This document shows, in pieces, positions 49,606-57,907 of a DNA stretch of 64,000 nucleotides (position 1 is the stretch's first letter; each line of letters opens with the position of its first letter). The position numbers were made by a program, and so were the translations under genes. Source of the DNA: Nonomuraea africana. Lineage in GTDB: Bacteria; Actinomycetota; Actinomycetes; Streptosporangiales; Streptosporangiaceae. Where the stretch lies: NCBI RefSeq assembly GCF_014873535.1, contig NZ_JADBEF010000001.1, positions 9,238,001-9,302,000 of the forward strand, in the 5' to 3' direction. Below the pieces are notes generated by a model that was not told the DNA's origin, searched no databases, and saw nothing but the letters and a program-made list of their open reading frames with translations.

Positions 49606-51449
49606 GGGACCAGCTCCATCAGCGCGTTCGGCCGGAAGCCGCGCCACTGCTGCCTGTTGCGCTGCAGGAACGTGCCGATCGGCTCCTGCCAGGTGTGGTC
49701 GGCGGCCGGGCCGCGGCGCAGGATGTAGCCGAGGCCGTGGGTGCGGTAGATCTGCCCGCCCGCCGCCTGGAGGGCCTCCTGGAACTGCGTGTCGACCGAG
49801 CGCCGCAGCGGCCTGAACCCGCCGACCGCCTGGAAGGCCGACCGCTCCACCAGGATCGTCCCGCCCGCGACGAAGCTGGTGATCTGCTCGGTGATCTGGG
49901 TGCGGTGCACGGTCACGTCGATCGACGACAGATAGACGAACTCCGGCACGGTCCCGACCACCTGGGCGCCCGAGTAAGAGTGGGCGAGCAGCAGGTCGGA
50001 CAGGAAGTCGGGCCCGTACCAGTCGTCGTCGTCCATCTTCAGCAGGAACGAGCCGGAGGCGCGGGAGGCCGCGTCGTTCAGCACCTCGCCGAAGATCGCG
50101 TCGGTTTCGAAGACGGTGATCGGCCGGTCGAACCGCTTGACGGCGTCCACGACGTCGGGGTGGTCGCGCGAGACCCGGTGCAGCGCCAGGATCACCTCGA
50201 GCTGGACGTCTCGCTGCCTCGCCACCTGTTCGAGGGCGAAGCCGACCATGGCGGGCCTGCGGGTGGCCAGCAGGACCGAGGTCAGCGGGGGAGCCGGCGC
50301 GGGTGAGCCGAGCTGCTCCCATCGGGCCGCCACGCCGTGGGTGCGCAGGGCCTCACGGCGCAGCCGGACGCTGTGCTCCTCGCGCCGCAGGTCGTCGGCC
50401 AGGTCCACGGGGGTGGTGAGCAGCGAGGAGAGCCGCTCGCCCATCGCGCCCGCCCACCGCGGCACCTCCGCCGCCACCAACGGCACGCCGGCGGCGGCGA
50501 GCCCGGCCAGCACCCTGACCGCGGGCAGCGGCCCGCTGTGGGCGTGGCGCCAGTCGATCTCCACGCCCCTGATCTGCCTGAGCCTGGCCACGTCGGCGTC
50601 CGTCACGCCGCCGGAGGCGGCGAACGTCACCACCGGCTTTCCGTCCAGCACGACCGACCAGCGGCCGCCCGACTCGGCCAGCAGGGCCATCCCGCGCGAC
50701 GGGGTGGTGACGAAGCCCATCGGGTTCACCAGGCGCTCGTCCACCGGCGGGATCATCGAGGGCTCCGCGGGCACGACGGCCAGGTCGGTACCGCCGGGGC
50801 GGCCGATCCGCTCCCAGCTGGCCGCCTCGACCGTCGGCCGGTCCACCGGCTGCTCGTCCTCGGACCACTCCACGTCGTCCTCGACCGTGCGCAGCACGAT
50901 GTCGCCGCCGGGCGCGCCGACCCGGTCGGGGACGGGGCCGGTCAGCTCGGTGGGCGTCGCGTTCGGGTCGCCGGGCCGCCAGTCGGCGGCGCCGACGCCC
51001 GCGATGGCCGCGGCAGGCGCGGCGATCACGTCGAGCCGGTGTCCGGCGAAGGCGCGGGCGGTGGCGGCGACCGTACGGCCGGCGGGCGTGGGCGCGGAGA
51101 AGCGCGCGTCCACCACCCACACGCGGTTCTTCGGCTGGTAGACGCGCAGCTCGGTCAGCGACCTCCAGCGGTGCGCGGGGGTCGGCGTGGGCACGGGGGC
51201 GGGATGCGCGGCGGGGGTGTCGGCGACCGCGACGACGACCCGCTCCGCCTCGGGCAGCAGCTTGTGCAGGGTGGCGATCCTGCGCAGGTCGGCGGGGCTG
51301 CCGGCGAGGACCAGCACCTCCTTGACGCGCCCGGCGCCGGGCTCGACCAGCTCGTGGTCGAGGTCGGTGGCGCCGCTGTGGGCGTCGAGGCCCGCCTGGA
51401 AGACCCGTCCTCCGCGCTCCAGCGCCTCGCGAACGAGGTCGGCGATCAT
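49602..51449 (-). CDS. Glycosyltransferase with N-terminal extension and DDDDW-type GT2 domain
   Basis: 615 aa. The N-terminal about 390 residues contain two to three alpha/beta segments (KEVLVLAGSPADLRRIATLH, GRWSVVLDGKPVVTFAASGG) with no recognised catalytic motif. DLRREEHSVRLRREAL links to a GT2 domain (about 395-615): LTSVLLATRRPAMVGFALEQ, LLKMDDDDWYGPDFLSDLLL (about 470-488) and FVAGGTILVERSAF. Paralog of the 369-aa protein at 53555. ATG 51449 overlaps the upstream gene stop. Likely acts with the adjacent GT2 enzymes. Confidence 0.83.
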   Translation of the reverse strand: MIADLVREALERGGRVFQAGLDAHSGATDLDHELVEPGAGRVKEVLVLAGSPADLRRIATLHKLLPEAERVVVAVADTPAAHPAPVPTPTPAHRWRSLTELRVYQPKNRVWVVDARFSAPTPAGRTVAATARAFAGHRLDVIAAPAAAIAGVGAADWRPGDPNATPTELTGPVPDRVGAPGGDIVLRTVEDDVEWSEDEQPVDRPTVEAASWERIGRPGGTDLAVVPAEPSMIPPVDERLVNPMGFVTTPSRGMALLAESGGRWSVVLDGKPVVTFAASGGVTDADVARLRQIRGVEIDWRHAHSGPLPAVRVLAGLAAAGVPLVAAEVPRWAGAMGERLSSLLTTPVDLADDLRREEHSVRLRREALRTHGVAARWEQLGSPAPAPPLTSVLLATRRPAMVGFALEQVARQRDVQLEVILALHRVSRDHPDVVDAVKRFDRPITVFETDAIFGEVLNDAASRASGSFLLKMDDDDWYGPDFLSDLLLAHSYSGAQVVGTVPEFVYLSSIDVTVHRTQITEQITSFVAGGTILVERSAFQAVGGFRPLRRSVDTQFQEALQAAGGQIYRTHGLGYILRRGPAADHTWQEPIGTFLQRNRQQWRGFRPNALMELVP

Positions 51450-52900
51450 ATGACGCGCCTCAGGAACGTCGCGAGACCGGTCTTGGCCGGTTCCTCCTTC
51501 GCCTGCGCCAGCTCCTCGCGCAGCGCGGCGACCTGGGCCTCCAGCGCCCTGATCTCGTCTCGCCGCCTGGCCGCCAGCGCCCGCCACTTGGCCGGGTCGC
51601 CGGCGATGGGCTCGGCGTCCTCGGCGGTGGCCAGGCCGTACTCGTGCCCGCCGACCCACACCGAGCCGAACATCTCGTCCACCAGCGCGTCGAGCTCGCC
51701 GCCCACCCTGCGCGCCCTGGCGAAGGCCGCGGTGCGCTCGAGCCGCGCGGACACCACGCCGCTCGCGCTCTCCTCCAGCGCCACGCTGACCAGGCCCTCG
51801 TCGAGGGCCACCAGCCTGGCCACGCTGTCGGCGCCGAGCACCCACCCGGGCGGCACGCTCAGCAGGTACGGCGTGGGCGCCACGCTCTCGGGCGCCTTCC
51901 ACGCGAACGACACGCGCGGCTCGTGCGCGTACAGGTTGTGCAGCAGCCGCAGGTCGAGCAGCGGGTCGTCGAGGTTCGAGCGCCGTCCCTCGCTCAGCAG
52001 CGACCAGGGGCCCACCAGCGTCACCGCCACGTCGGGCACCGACCCGGCCAGCGCGGAGTCGACCGTGGCCCGCGTCGCCTCGTAGCCCGCCGCCTCCACC
52101 GTCACCTGGACGTAGGGCACCAGCCACTGCCTGCGCGGATGGCTGCGCAGCCACCGCAGGTCGGGGATGTGGTCGCCGAGGTAGGACCAGTTGTGCCGGT
52201 GGACCTCCTGCTGCCTGCGCATCACCGTGGACTCGCCGACGTGCAGGCTGCGCGCCTCCCCGTCGGGGATGAACACCGCCCCCGCCTGGGCGAGGCGGTA
52301 GCCGAGCTCGGTGTCCTCGGCCATGTTCAGCCGCGGGTCGACCCCGCCCGCGTCGGCCAGCAGCCGCGCGGAGACCGAGGTCGTGGCCCCGGTGTGCAGG
52401 AGGTAGGCGTTGCTCCCCGCGTCCCTGAGCCTGCGGGTCTCCGCCAGCATCTTCGCCGTGTACGGCTGGGCGGTCCCGCTGTCGAAGTCGTCGCCGAAGA
52501 CGATGTCACCGATCACCACGGCGTAGTCGAGCAGGTGGTGCCAGCGCATGTGCGCCTCGATGTGGTCGGGCGCGAGGATCATGTCGGCGTCGAGCCAGTG
52601 GATCACGTCGCCCGTCGCGGTCCGCGCGCCCACGTTCCTGGCGTTGCCCCTGCCCCAGCCCTCGCGCACCCTGACGACCTTCGCGCCCTCCGCCCGCAGC
52701 GGGGGATCGCTGCCGTCGTCCACCACGACCACGTCGAGCAGGTGCGCGGGATAGGTCTGGGCGGCCAGCGTGGCGAGCGTCCTGTCGAGCTCGTCCTGGC
52801 AGTCGTAGGCCGGGATCACCACCGTGACGGTGAGCTCGGGCGTCCAGGCGCCGATCGGCGGCGGGCGGAGCGAGCCGTAGTCGTTGCGGAGGACCTTCAC
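51446..52900 (-). CDS. GT2 glycosyltransferase with C-terminal accessory module
   Basis: 484 aa. GT-A domain with LTVTVVIPAYDCQDELDRTL, VVVVDDGSDPPLRA, HWLDADM (DAD 104-106), NMAEDTELGYRLAQAG. The shared module (about 275-440) reads WLVPYVQVTVEAAGYEATRA, VPDVAVTLVGPW, LLDLRLLHNLYAHEPRVSF and GVVSARLERTAAFARA. Short coiled-coil tail. GTG 52900 follows GAGGAG. GTGA and ATGA overlaps link it to the small membrane protein upstream and the next GT downstream. Confidence 0.87.
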   Translation of the reverse strand: MKVLRNDYGSLRPPPIGAWTPELTVTVVIPAYDCQDELDRTLATLAAQTYPAHLLDVVVVDDGSDPPLRAEGAKVVRVREGWGRGNARNVGARTATGDVIHWLDADMILAPDHIEAHMRWHHLLDYAVVIGDIVFGDDFDSGTAQPYTAKMLAETRRLRDAGSNAYLLHTGATTSVSARLLADAGGVDPRLNMAEDTELGYRLAQAGAVFIPDGEARSLHVGESTVMRRQQEVHRHNWSYLGDHIPDLRWLRSHPRRQWLVPYVQVTVEAAGYEATRATVDSALAGSVPDVAVTLVGPWSLLSEGRRSNLDDPLLDLRLLHNLYAHEPRVSFAWKAPESVAPTPYLLSVPPGWVLGADSVARLVALDEGLVSVALEESASGVVSARLERTAAFARARRVGGELDALVDEMFGSVWVGGHEYGLATAEDAEPIAGDPAKWRALAARRRDEIRALEAQVAALREELAQAKEEPAKTGLATFLRRVI

Positions 52901-53331
52901 ACGCGCTCCTCGCGCAGCTCACGGAGCGCGGCCCTGAGCTCGGCCACCTCCTCGGCGTGGGTCATCGCGTTGACCCTGTCCTCGCCGAGCGAGGCGAGGA
53001 TCGCGCTGAGGTCCTCGCTGCGCCTGGTCGCCGCCTCCTCGACGGCGGCCGAGAGCCGGTCGATGCGGGACTCGATCCGCTTCAGGCCGGTGCCCGTCTG
53101 GGCAAGGCCGTTCTCGATCTTCTTGACCCGCAGGTCGATGCGGTGGGCCTTGCCGTCCAGGCGGCGCACGGTCAGCACCAGGAAGGCGAGGGCCGACAGC
53201 GCGAGCAGGAACGCGGCCGCGGCGAGCGCGGCGGCGGGGGAGACGGCACCGGTGAGCGAGAGCACCCCGAGGGCGGCCAGCACGAGACCTCCGAGGATGG
53301 CGATCGCTGCCAGGTGGCGGGGCGAGAGCAT
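52897..53331 (-). CDS. Small two-TM protein with cytoplasmic coiled coil heading the GT operon
   Basis: 144 aa. Two TM helices (about 8-30 and 34-54: LAAIAILGGLVLAALGVLSL, AALAAAAFLLALSALAFLVL), then an Arg/Lys-rich juxtamembrane stretch and a coiled coil (about 65-142: LRVKKIENGLAQTGTGLKRI, ESRIDRLSAAVEEAATRR). Hairpin topology would leave the coil in the cytoplasm. First gene of a four-gene operon with the GT2 enzymes, several of which carry coiled coils, so it may dock them at the membrane (inference). ATG 53331; stop overlaps the next GTG. Confidence 0.78.
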   Translation of the reverse strand: MLSPRHLAAIAILGGLVLAALGVLSLTGAVSPAAALAAAAFLLALSALAFLVLTVRRLDGKAHRIDLRVKKIENGLAQTGTGLKRIESRIDRLSAAVEEAATRRSEDLSAILASLGEDRVNAMTHAEEVAELRAALRELREERV

Positions 53332-53554
53332 CCGCGCATACCTTCCGTGTTACTTCGTCCGATGACGTGCGGCTGGGAAAAGTGGGGATATTTACACCAT
53401 AGTCAACAGCGGCCACTACCGTGCCATAACTTCCTGGACGATTGCTGGGAACGAACCCCCAGGCCAACTCGTTCGGAATGACCCTCTCTTCCGTCCGCGT
53501 CAAAGCGGCGTAAAGTAGGCGCGCCCGTGGACGACAGGACGAGGAGCGCCTCCC
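53332..53554. promoter_or_regulatory. Divergent promoter region of the GT2 array
   Basis: 223 bp between the heads of the two glycosyltransferase operons. The part near 53380-53410 is AT-richer, with GTGTAAATAT readable on the minus strand as an extended -10-like site. No clear -35 partner or operator palindrome was recognised. Confidence 0.35.
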
Positions 53555-54664
53555 ATGACCGCCATTCCCTTCGTGGAGACGCGAGGGGCCGCCGGCTACC
53601 TGCGTACCCCCACCGCGGGAATCGAGCGGTTGTGCTGGAGCGACGCGGGATGGAGCCTCGGCGCGGAGCCGGGTGGCCTGCCGGGCGTCGACGCGCTGAG
53701 GCCGCTGCGCGGCCTGTCGGTGGAGTGGCCCGCCGACCCGGCCGAGCGGGAGCGGCGCGCGGCCCTCGACGGGCTCATGAACCTCGCCTTCGCGGGGGTG
53801 CCGCTCACCTCGTCGGTTCCTGACCGGGTGCCTGACTGGGTTCCCTCTGGCCTTGCCGCGCTTCTGACCGACAGGGCCTGGCTGTCGGTCAACAGGGAGG
53901 CGGGGCCGAGGTGCGTGGCCGACCTGCGCCGCGAGGAGCACAGCGTACGGCTGCGCCGCCTGGCGCCGAGACCCCCGCTCACCCCCACGGTCAGCATCGT
54001 GATGTCGAGCAAGCGGCCGCACCTGCTCGCCTCCGCGCTGGCCCAGATCGCCCTGCAGCGCCACGTCGAGGTCGAGGTGCTGCTCGGCCTGCACGGCATC
54101 GCCGACCACCCGCTCGCGCGCAGGGCCGTCGAGGAGTGCGACCTGCCGATCAGCGCCGTGTCGGCCGGCGCCGACGTGCCGTTCGGCGCGCTGCTCGACA
54201 GCGCCGCCGCCCGCGCCTCGGGCGAGTTCGTGGCCAAGTGGGACGACGACGACTGGTACGGCCCCGAGCACCTGTCCGACCTGCTGCTCGCCAAGCGGGC
54301 CTCGGGCGCCGACATCGTGGGAACGGCCGCCGAGTTCTTCTATCTGGAGCCCCTCACCACCACGATTCGTCGGACCTCTTACTCGAGCGAGGTCTGGACC
54401 GACTTCGTGGCAGGCGGCACGATCCTGCTCTCCCGCGACGACTTCCCCGGCTTCGAGCCGCTGCCCAGGGGGGTCGACGCGGCGCTGCTGAAGTCGCAGC
54501 ACGCCAGGGGCGCCCGCATCTACCGCACACACGGCCTCGGCTACGTGCTGCGCCGCTCTCACAGTGAGGGGCACACCTGGCAGCTGCCCCTGTCGCACTT
54601 CCTCAAGGTCGCGCACAACCAGTGGCGCGGGTTCCGGCCCAGCCTCCTGCTGGAAGCCTCATGA
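53555..54664 (+). CDS. DDDDW-type GT2 glycosyltransferase
   Basis: 369 aa, a short paralog of the 615-aa protein at 49602. The N-terminal about 140 residues are alpha/beta and share DLRREEHSVRLRR with it. GT2 domain: TVSIVMSSKRPHLLASALAQ, EFVAKWDDDDWYGPEHLSDL (DDDDW at 229-233), FVAGGTILLSRDDF and RIYRTHGLGYVLRR. ATG 53555 has GGAG 8 nt upstream. Stop overlaps the next gene (ATGA). No membrane segment. Confidence 0.85.
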   Translation: MTAIPFVETRGAAGYLRTPTAGIERLCWSDAGWSLGAEPGGLPGVDALRPLRGLSVEWPADPAERERRAALDGLMNLAFAGVPLTSSVPDRVPDWVPSGLAALLTDRAWLSVNREAGPRCVADLRREEHSVRLRRLAPRPPLTPTVSIVMSSKRPHLLASALAQIALQRHVEVEVLLGLHGIADHPLARRAVEECDLPISAVSAGADVPFGALLDSAAARASGEFVAKWDDDDWYGPEHLSDLLLAKRASGADIVGTAAEFFYLEPLTTTIRRTSYSSEVWTDFVAGGTILLSRDDFPGFEPLPRGVDAALLKSQHARGARIYRTHGLGYVLRRSHSEGHTWQLPLSHFLKVAHNQWRGFRPSLLLEAS

Positions 54665-56274
54665 CGCGCGTGCGCGGTAACGACTACCGCGTGCTGGAGG
54701 TCCCCGAACTCGGCTCGTGGACGCCGCGGATGAGCGTCAGCGTGATCATCCCCGCGTACGGCGGGCAGGACAAACTCGACCTCGTCCTCGAGGCGATCGA
54801 GAAGCAGAGCTACCCCGCGCACCTCGTCGAGGTCGTCGTCGTCGACAACGGCAGCGCGCCGCCGCTGCGCGCGCCGTCCTGGGCCAAGCTCATCGTCTGC
54901 GAGAGCCCGGGGCGCGCCGCCGCCCGCAACGCTGGGCTGGCCGTGGCCTCGGGCGAGGTCATCCACTGGCTCGACTCCGACGTGGTGCTCACGCCCAGGG
55001 CGATCGAGGCGCACATGCGCTGGCACCACCTGGCGCCCTACCTCGTCGTCACCGGCTACATCCGCTTCACCTCCGCGCCCGCGCCCGCCAGGCTGCCCGG
55101 CGACCTGGAGTCGGCCTTCGAGCCGGCCGAGCCGCACGCGTGGATCGTCGACCTCGTGGAGCGGACGGACGGCCTCACCGCCAACCCGACCAGGCCCTTC
55201 AGCCTCCACGTCGGCGGGGCGACCTCCGTCAACGCCGCGCTGGTGGCCGCCGCGGGCCCGATGGACGAGGAGCTCATCCTCGGCCAGGACACCGAGATGG
55301 GCTACCGCCTGGCGCAGGCCGGCGCCGTCTTCGTGCCGGAGCCCCAGGCCCGCGCCTACCACCTCGGGCCGACCATGCGCATGCGCGACAAGGCCCCGAT
55401 CGACAGGGTCAGCCACGCCACCGTCGCCGACCGCATCCCGGCCTACCGATGGCTGCGCTCCCATCCGGGCCGTCAATGGAAGGTCCCGTTCGTCGAGGCC
55501 GTCGTGCGCGCCGACGAGGGCGGCTACGAGGACGTGCGGGCCACCGTCGACGCGCTTCTGGCGGGAACCGTGCCCGACGTGTCCGTCACGCTGGTCGGCC
55601 CGTGGGACGTCCTCGACCGCGACCGCAGGGCGCCGCTCAAGGACCCCGCGCTCGACCTGGTGTTGCTGCAGGGGCACTACGCCCACGAGGGCAGGGTCCG
55701 CCTGTCCGTCACCGGCGACGTCGACCCCGCCGTGCCGTACGTCCTGCGCCTGCCCGCCGGCTGGACGCCGGGGGAGGACAGCCTCGCCAGGCTGCTCGAC
55801 ATCGCGAAGGACGAGGGCCAGGGTCTGGTCAACGTGCTGCTGTCGGAGTCGGGCGAGGGCGTCGTCACCGCGCGCCTCGAACGCACGGCCGCCTTCGCCA
55901 GGGCCCGCGTCGTGCTCGAGCCCGGCGAGGAGCTCGACGACGCCGTCGACGCGGTCTTCGGGGTGCGCTGGGTCGAGGGCGAGACCTACGGCTTCGCCAG
56001 GCAGGCCCGGGTCCCGCTCGGCCGTCGCGGCGCCTACCGGGCCAGGACCGAGGCGCAGGCCGAGGCGGCCAAACTCAGGGCCGAGGTCGAACGGCTGCGC
56101 GGCCAGGTCGACAGGTGGCGCGAGGAGTCGGGCAAGTGGCGCAGGAGCACGGTCGAGCTGCGCCGCGAGGTCGGCACGCTGCGCCGCCAGCTCGCCGCCG
56201 CCGGACGAGTCCAGCAGGGCCTGCGCGCCGCCCTCACCGCGTCGGTGAGACGCGCGCTCCGGCGAAGGGCCTGA
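54661..56274 (+). CDS. GT2 glycosyltransferase with C-terminal accessory module and coiled coil
   Basis: 537 aa. Starts TRVRGNDYRVLEVPELGSWT, the N-terminal tag also found in the other long GT2 proteins. GT-A: MSVSVIIPAYGGQDKLDLVL, VVVDNGSAPPLRA, HWLDSDVVL (DSD 105-107), LGQDTEMGYRLAQAG. The shared module (about 280-445) has WKVPFVEAVV, VRATVDALLAGTVPDVSVTL and GVVTARLERTAAFARA. The coiled coil (about 465-525) has AKLRAEVERLRGQVDRWREE. ATGA overlap with the DDDDW-type enzyme upstream. Confidence 0.87.
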   Translation: MTRVRGNDYRVLEVPELGSWTPRMSVSVIIPAYGGQDKLDLVLEAIEKQSYPAHLVEVVVVDNGSAPPLRAPSWAKLIVCESPGRAAARNAGLAVASGEVIHWLDSDVVLTPRAIEAHMRWHHLAPYLVVTGYIRFTSAPAPARLPGDLESAFEPAEPHAWIVDLVERTDGLTANPTRPFSLHVGGATSVNAALVAAAGPMDEELILGQDTEMGYRLAQAGAVFVPEPQARAYHLGPTMRMRDKAPIDRVSHATVADRIPAYRWLRSHPGRQWKVPFVEAVVRADEGGYEDVRATVDALLAGTVPDVSVTLVGPWDVLDRDRRAPLKDPALDLVLLQGHYAHEGRVRLSVTGDVDPAVPYVLRLPAGWTPGEDSLARLLDIAKDEGQGLVNVLLSESGEGVVTARLERTAAFARARVVLEPGEELDDAVDAVFGVRWVEGETYGFARQARVPLGRRGAYRARTEAQAEAAKLRAEVERLRGQVDRWREESGKWRRSTVELRREVGTLRRQLAAAGRVQQGLRAALTASVRRALRRRA

Positions 56275-56295
56275 GCGCAGAGCTCCGACCTCTGG

Positions 56296-57750
56296 TCAGT
56301 TCGGGCGCAGCGCGGACTTCAACCGGCCCAGCAGCGTGCGCTCCTCAGGGACAGCCGGCTTGGGCGCGGGGATCGAGACCGGCTTGGGCGCGGCGGGAGC
56401 GGGCCAGAAGCGGTCGGGCGGCTCGTGCCGTACGCCGTGGGTGACCTGGATGATCTCGTCGAGGTCGGCGCACGGCTCGGCCAGCAGCCTCGCGCGCGCC
56501 AGCGCCGAGGTGCGCTCCAGCCTGGCGGTGCGGCCGTCGGGCAGGTCGACGACCAGCACGCCCGCGAGGTCCTTCTGGACCGACTCGATCATCCGCTCCA
56601 GCGTCGCCTTGTGCAGCGGCACGTCCACGGGGCCGACGTAGCGGAAAGGGGTGGGCGCGGGCGTCGGCGCGGCCTCGTCGATCAGCCTGATCCGCTCGTC
56701 GTGCGCGTAGAGCTCGCGCATCATGCGCAGCTCGAAGCACGGGCCGCCGAGCACGGAACGCCGCTCGTCGCCCATCCGCGACCACGGCCCGACCAGCGTC
56801 ACCACGACGTCCTGCACCTTGCCGTCGAGCGCGGCGGCCACCGCCTGCCGTACCGTCGACTCGGAGGTGTCGGTGACGTCCAGCACGATCTCCACGTACG
56901 GCACCAGCCACCGCCGCCCCCTGTCCTTGCGCAGGTCGCGCCTGAGCGGGATGCGGTGGGCGAGGAACGGCTCGACCACCCGCACCGCGCGCTCGCGGTC
57001 GCGGTGCTGCGCGGGCAGGCCGAGATGGACGGCCTCGGCGAGCGGCTCCGGCACGAACACCACGCCGTGCATCGCCAGCCGGTAGGCGAACTCGGTGTCC
57101 TCGCCGCGAAGGACGTGCGGGTCGAGCCCGCCCACGGCGTGGAAGACCTCGCGCCGCAGGGCGAAGGTCGGCCCCGTGCACACGTGGTAGGGGTTGCGGC
57201 TCTTCCGCAGCCCGTCGGTCTTCTCGATCGTCGCCTCGGTCGAGCTGGGCAGCGCCGTGGACAGGTCGAACAGCTCGCCCAGACGCGCGGCGGCGAAGAC
57301 CGTCTGGGGCGTCAGCGGCGGCTTCTCGACGAACTTCTTCATCCCGATCGAGACCACGTAGTCGCTCGCGTGCTGCCATCGGGCCATGGCCTCGATGTGC
57401 TCGCGGCAGGCCACCATGTCGGCGTCGAGGCGCTGGATGATCTCGCCGTCGGCCGCCTTCACCCCGGTGTTCACCGCGTGGGAGATGCCCCAGCCGTCGG
57501 TGACGCGCACGATCCTGGTGTTGACCGGCCTGATCTCCGGCAGCTCGATCGGCGGCGCGCTGCCGTCGTCGGCGACCACCACCTCCATCAGGTGCTCGGG
57601 GTAGGTCTGCGCGGCCAGCGCGGCGAGCGTGAGGTCGAGGTGCGGGCCGCCGTGCGCGGGGATGACGACGCTCACGGACAGCTCAGGCGACCATCGGCCG
57701 ACCTGCGGCGGTGTCAGTGCGGAGTAGTCGTTCTGCGTCATCGCAGTCAT
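56296..57750 (-). CDS. GT2 glycosyltransferase with C-terminal accessory module
   Basis: 484 aa. GT-A: LSVSVVIPAHGGPHLDLTLA, VVVADDGSAPPI, IIQRLDADMVA (DAD 109-111), LRGEDTEFAYRLAMHG. The shared module (about 275-430) is the most divergent of the four: WLVPYVEIVLDVTDTSESTV, VVVTLVGPWSRMGDERRSVL, RTARLERTSALARA. It ends in a Pro/Ala-rich tail instead of a coiled coil. ATG 57750 preferred (GGGGAGG 10 nt upstream) over ATG 57741. Convergent with the two-gene plus-strand GT operon and divergent from thrC. Confidence 0.86.
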   Translation of the reverse strand: MTAMTQNDYSALTPPQVGRWSPELSVSVVIPAHGGPHLDLTLAALAAQTYPEHLMEVVVADDGSAPPIELPEIRPVNTRIVRVTDGWGISHAVNTGVKAADGEIIQRLDADMVACREHIEAMARWQHASDYVVSIGMKKFVEKPPLTPQTVFAAARLGELFDLSTALPSSTEATIEKTDGLRKSRNPYHVCTGPTFALRREVFHAVGGLDPHVLRGEDTEFAYRLAMHGVVFVPEPLAEAVHLGLPAQHRDRERAVRVVEPFLAHRIPLRRDLRKDRGRRWLVPYVEIVLDVTDTSESTVRQAVAAALDGKVQDVVVTLVGPWSRMGDERRSVLGGPCFELRMMRELYAHDERIRLIDEAAPTPAPTPFRYVGPVDVPLHKATLERMIESVQKDLAGVLVVDLPDGRTARLERTSALARARLLAEPCADLDEIIQVTHGVRHEPPDRFWPAPAAPKPVSIPAPKPAVPEERTLLGRLKSALRPN

Positions 57751-57907
57751 CGTGGTCCAGCCTCCCCGTCCCCTGTGGGAGACCTTATCCGGGGTTGCCG
57801 GGTATTGGCGGTGGAGTCTGTCCATCTGATGGACGCACCTACCGCCCGCCGAGCCCGGTGGCCGTAGACTCTGTGCCCAACACCGCAGGTAGTCGCAGGA
57901 GCGAATC

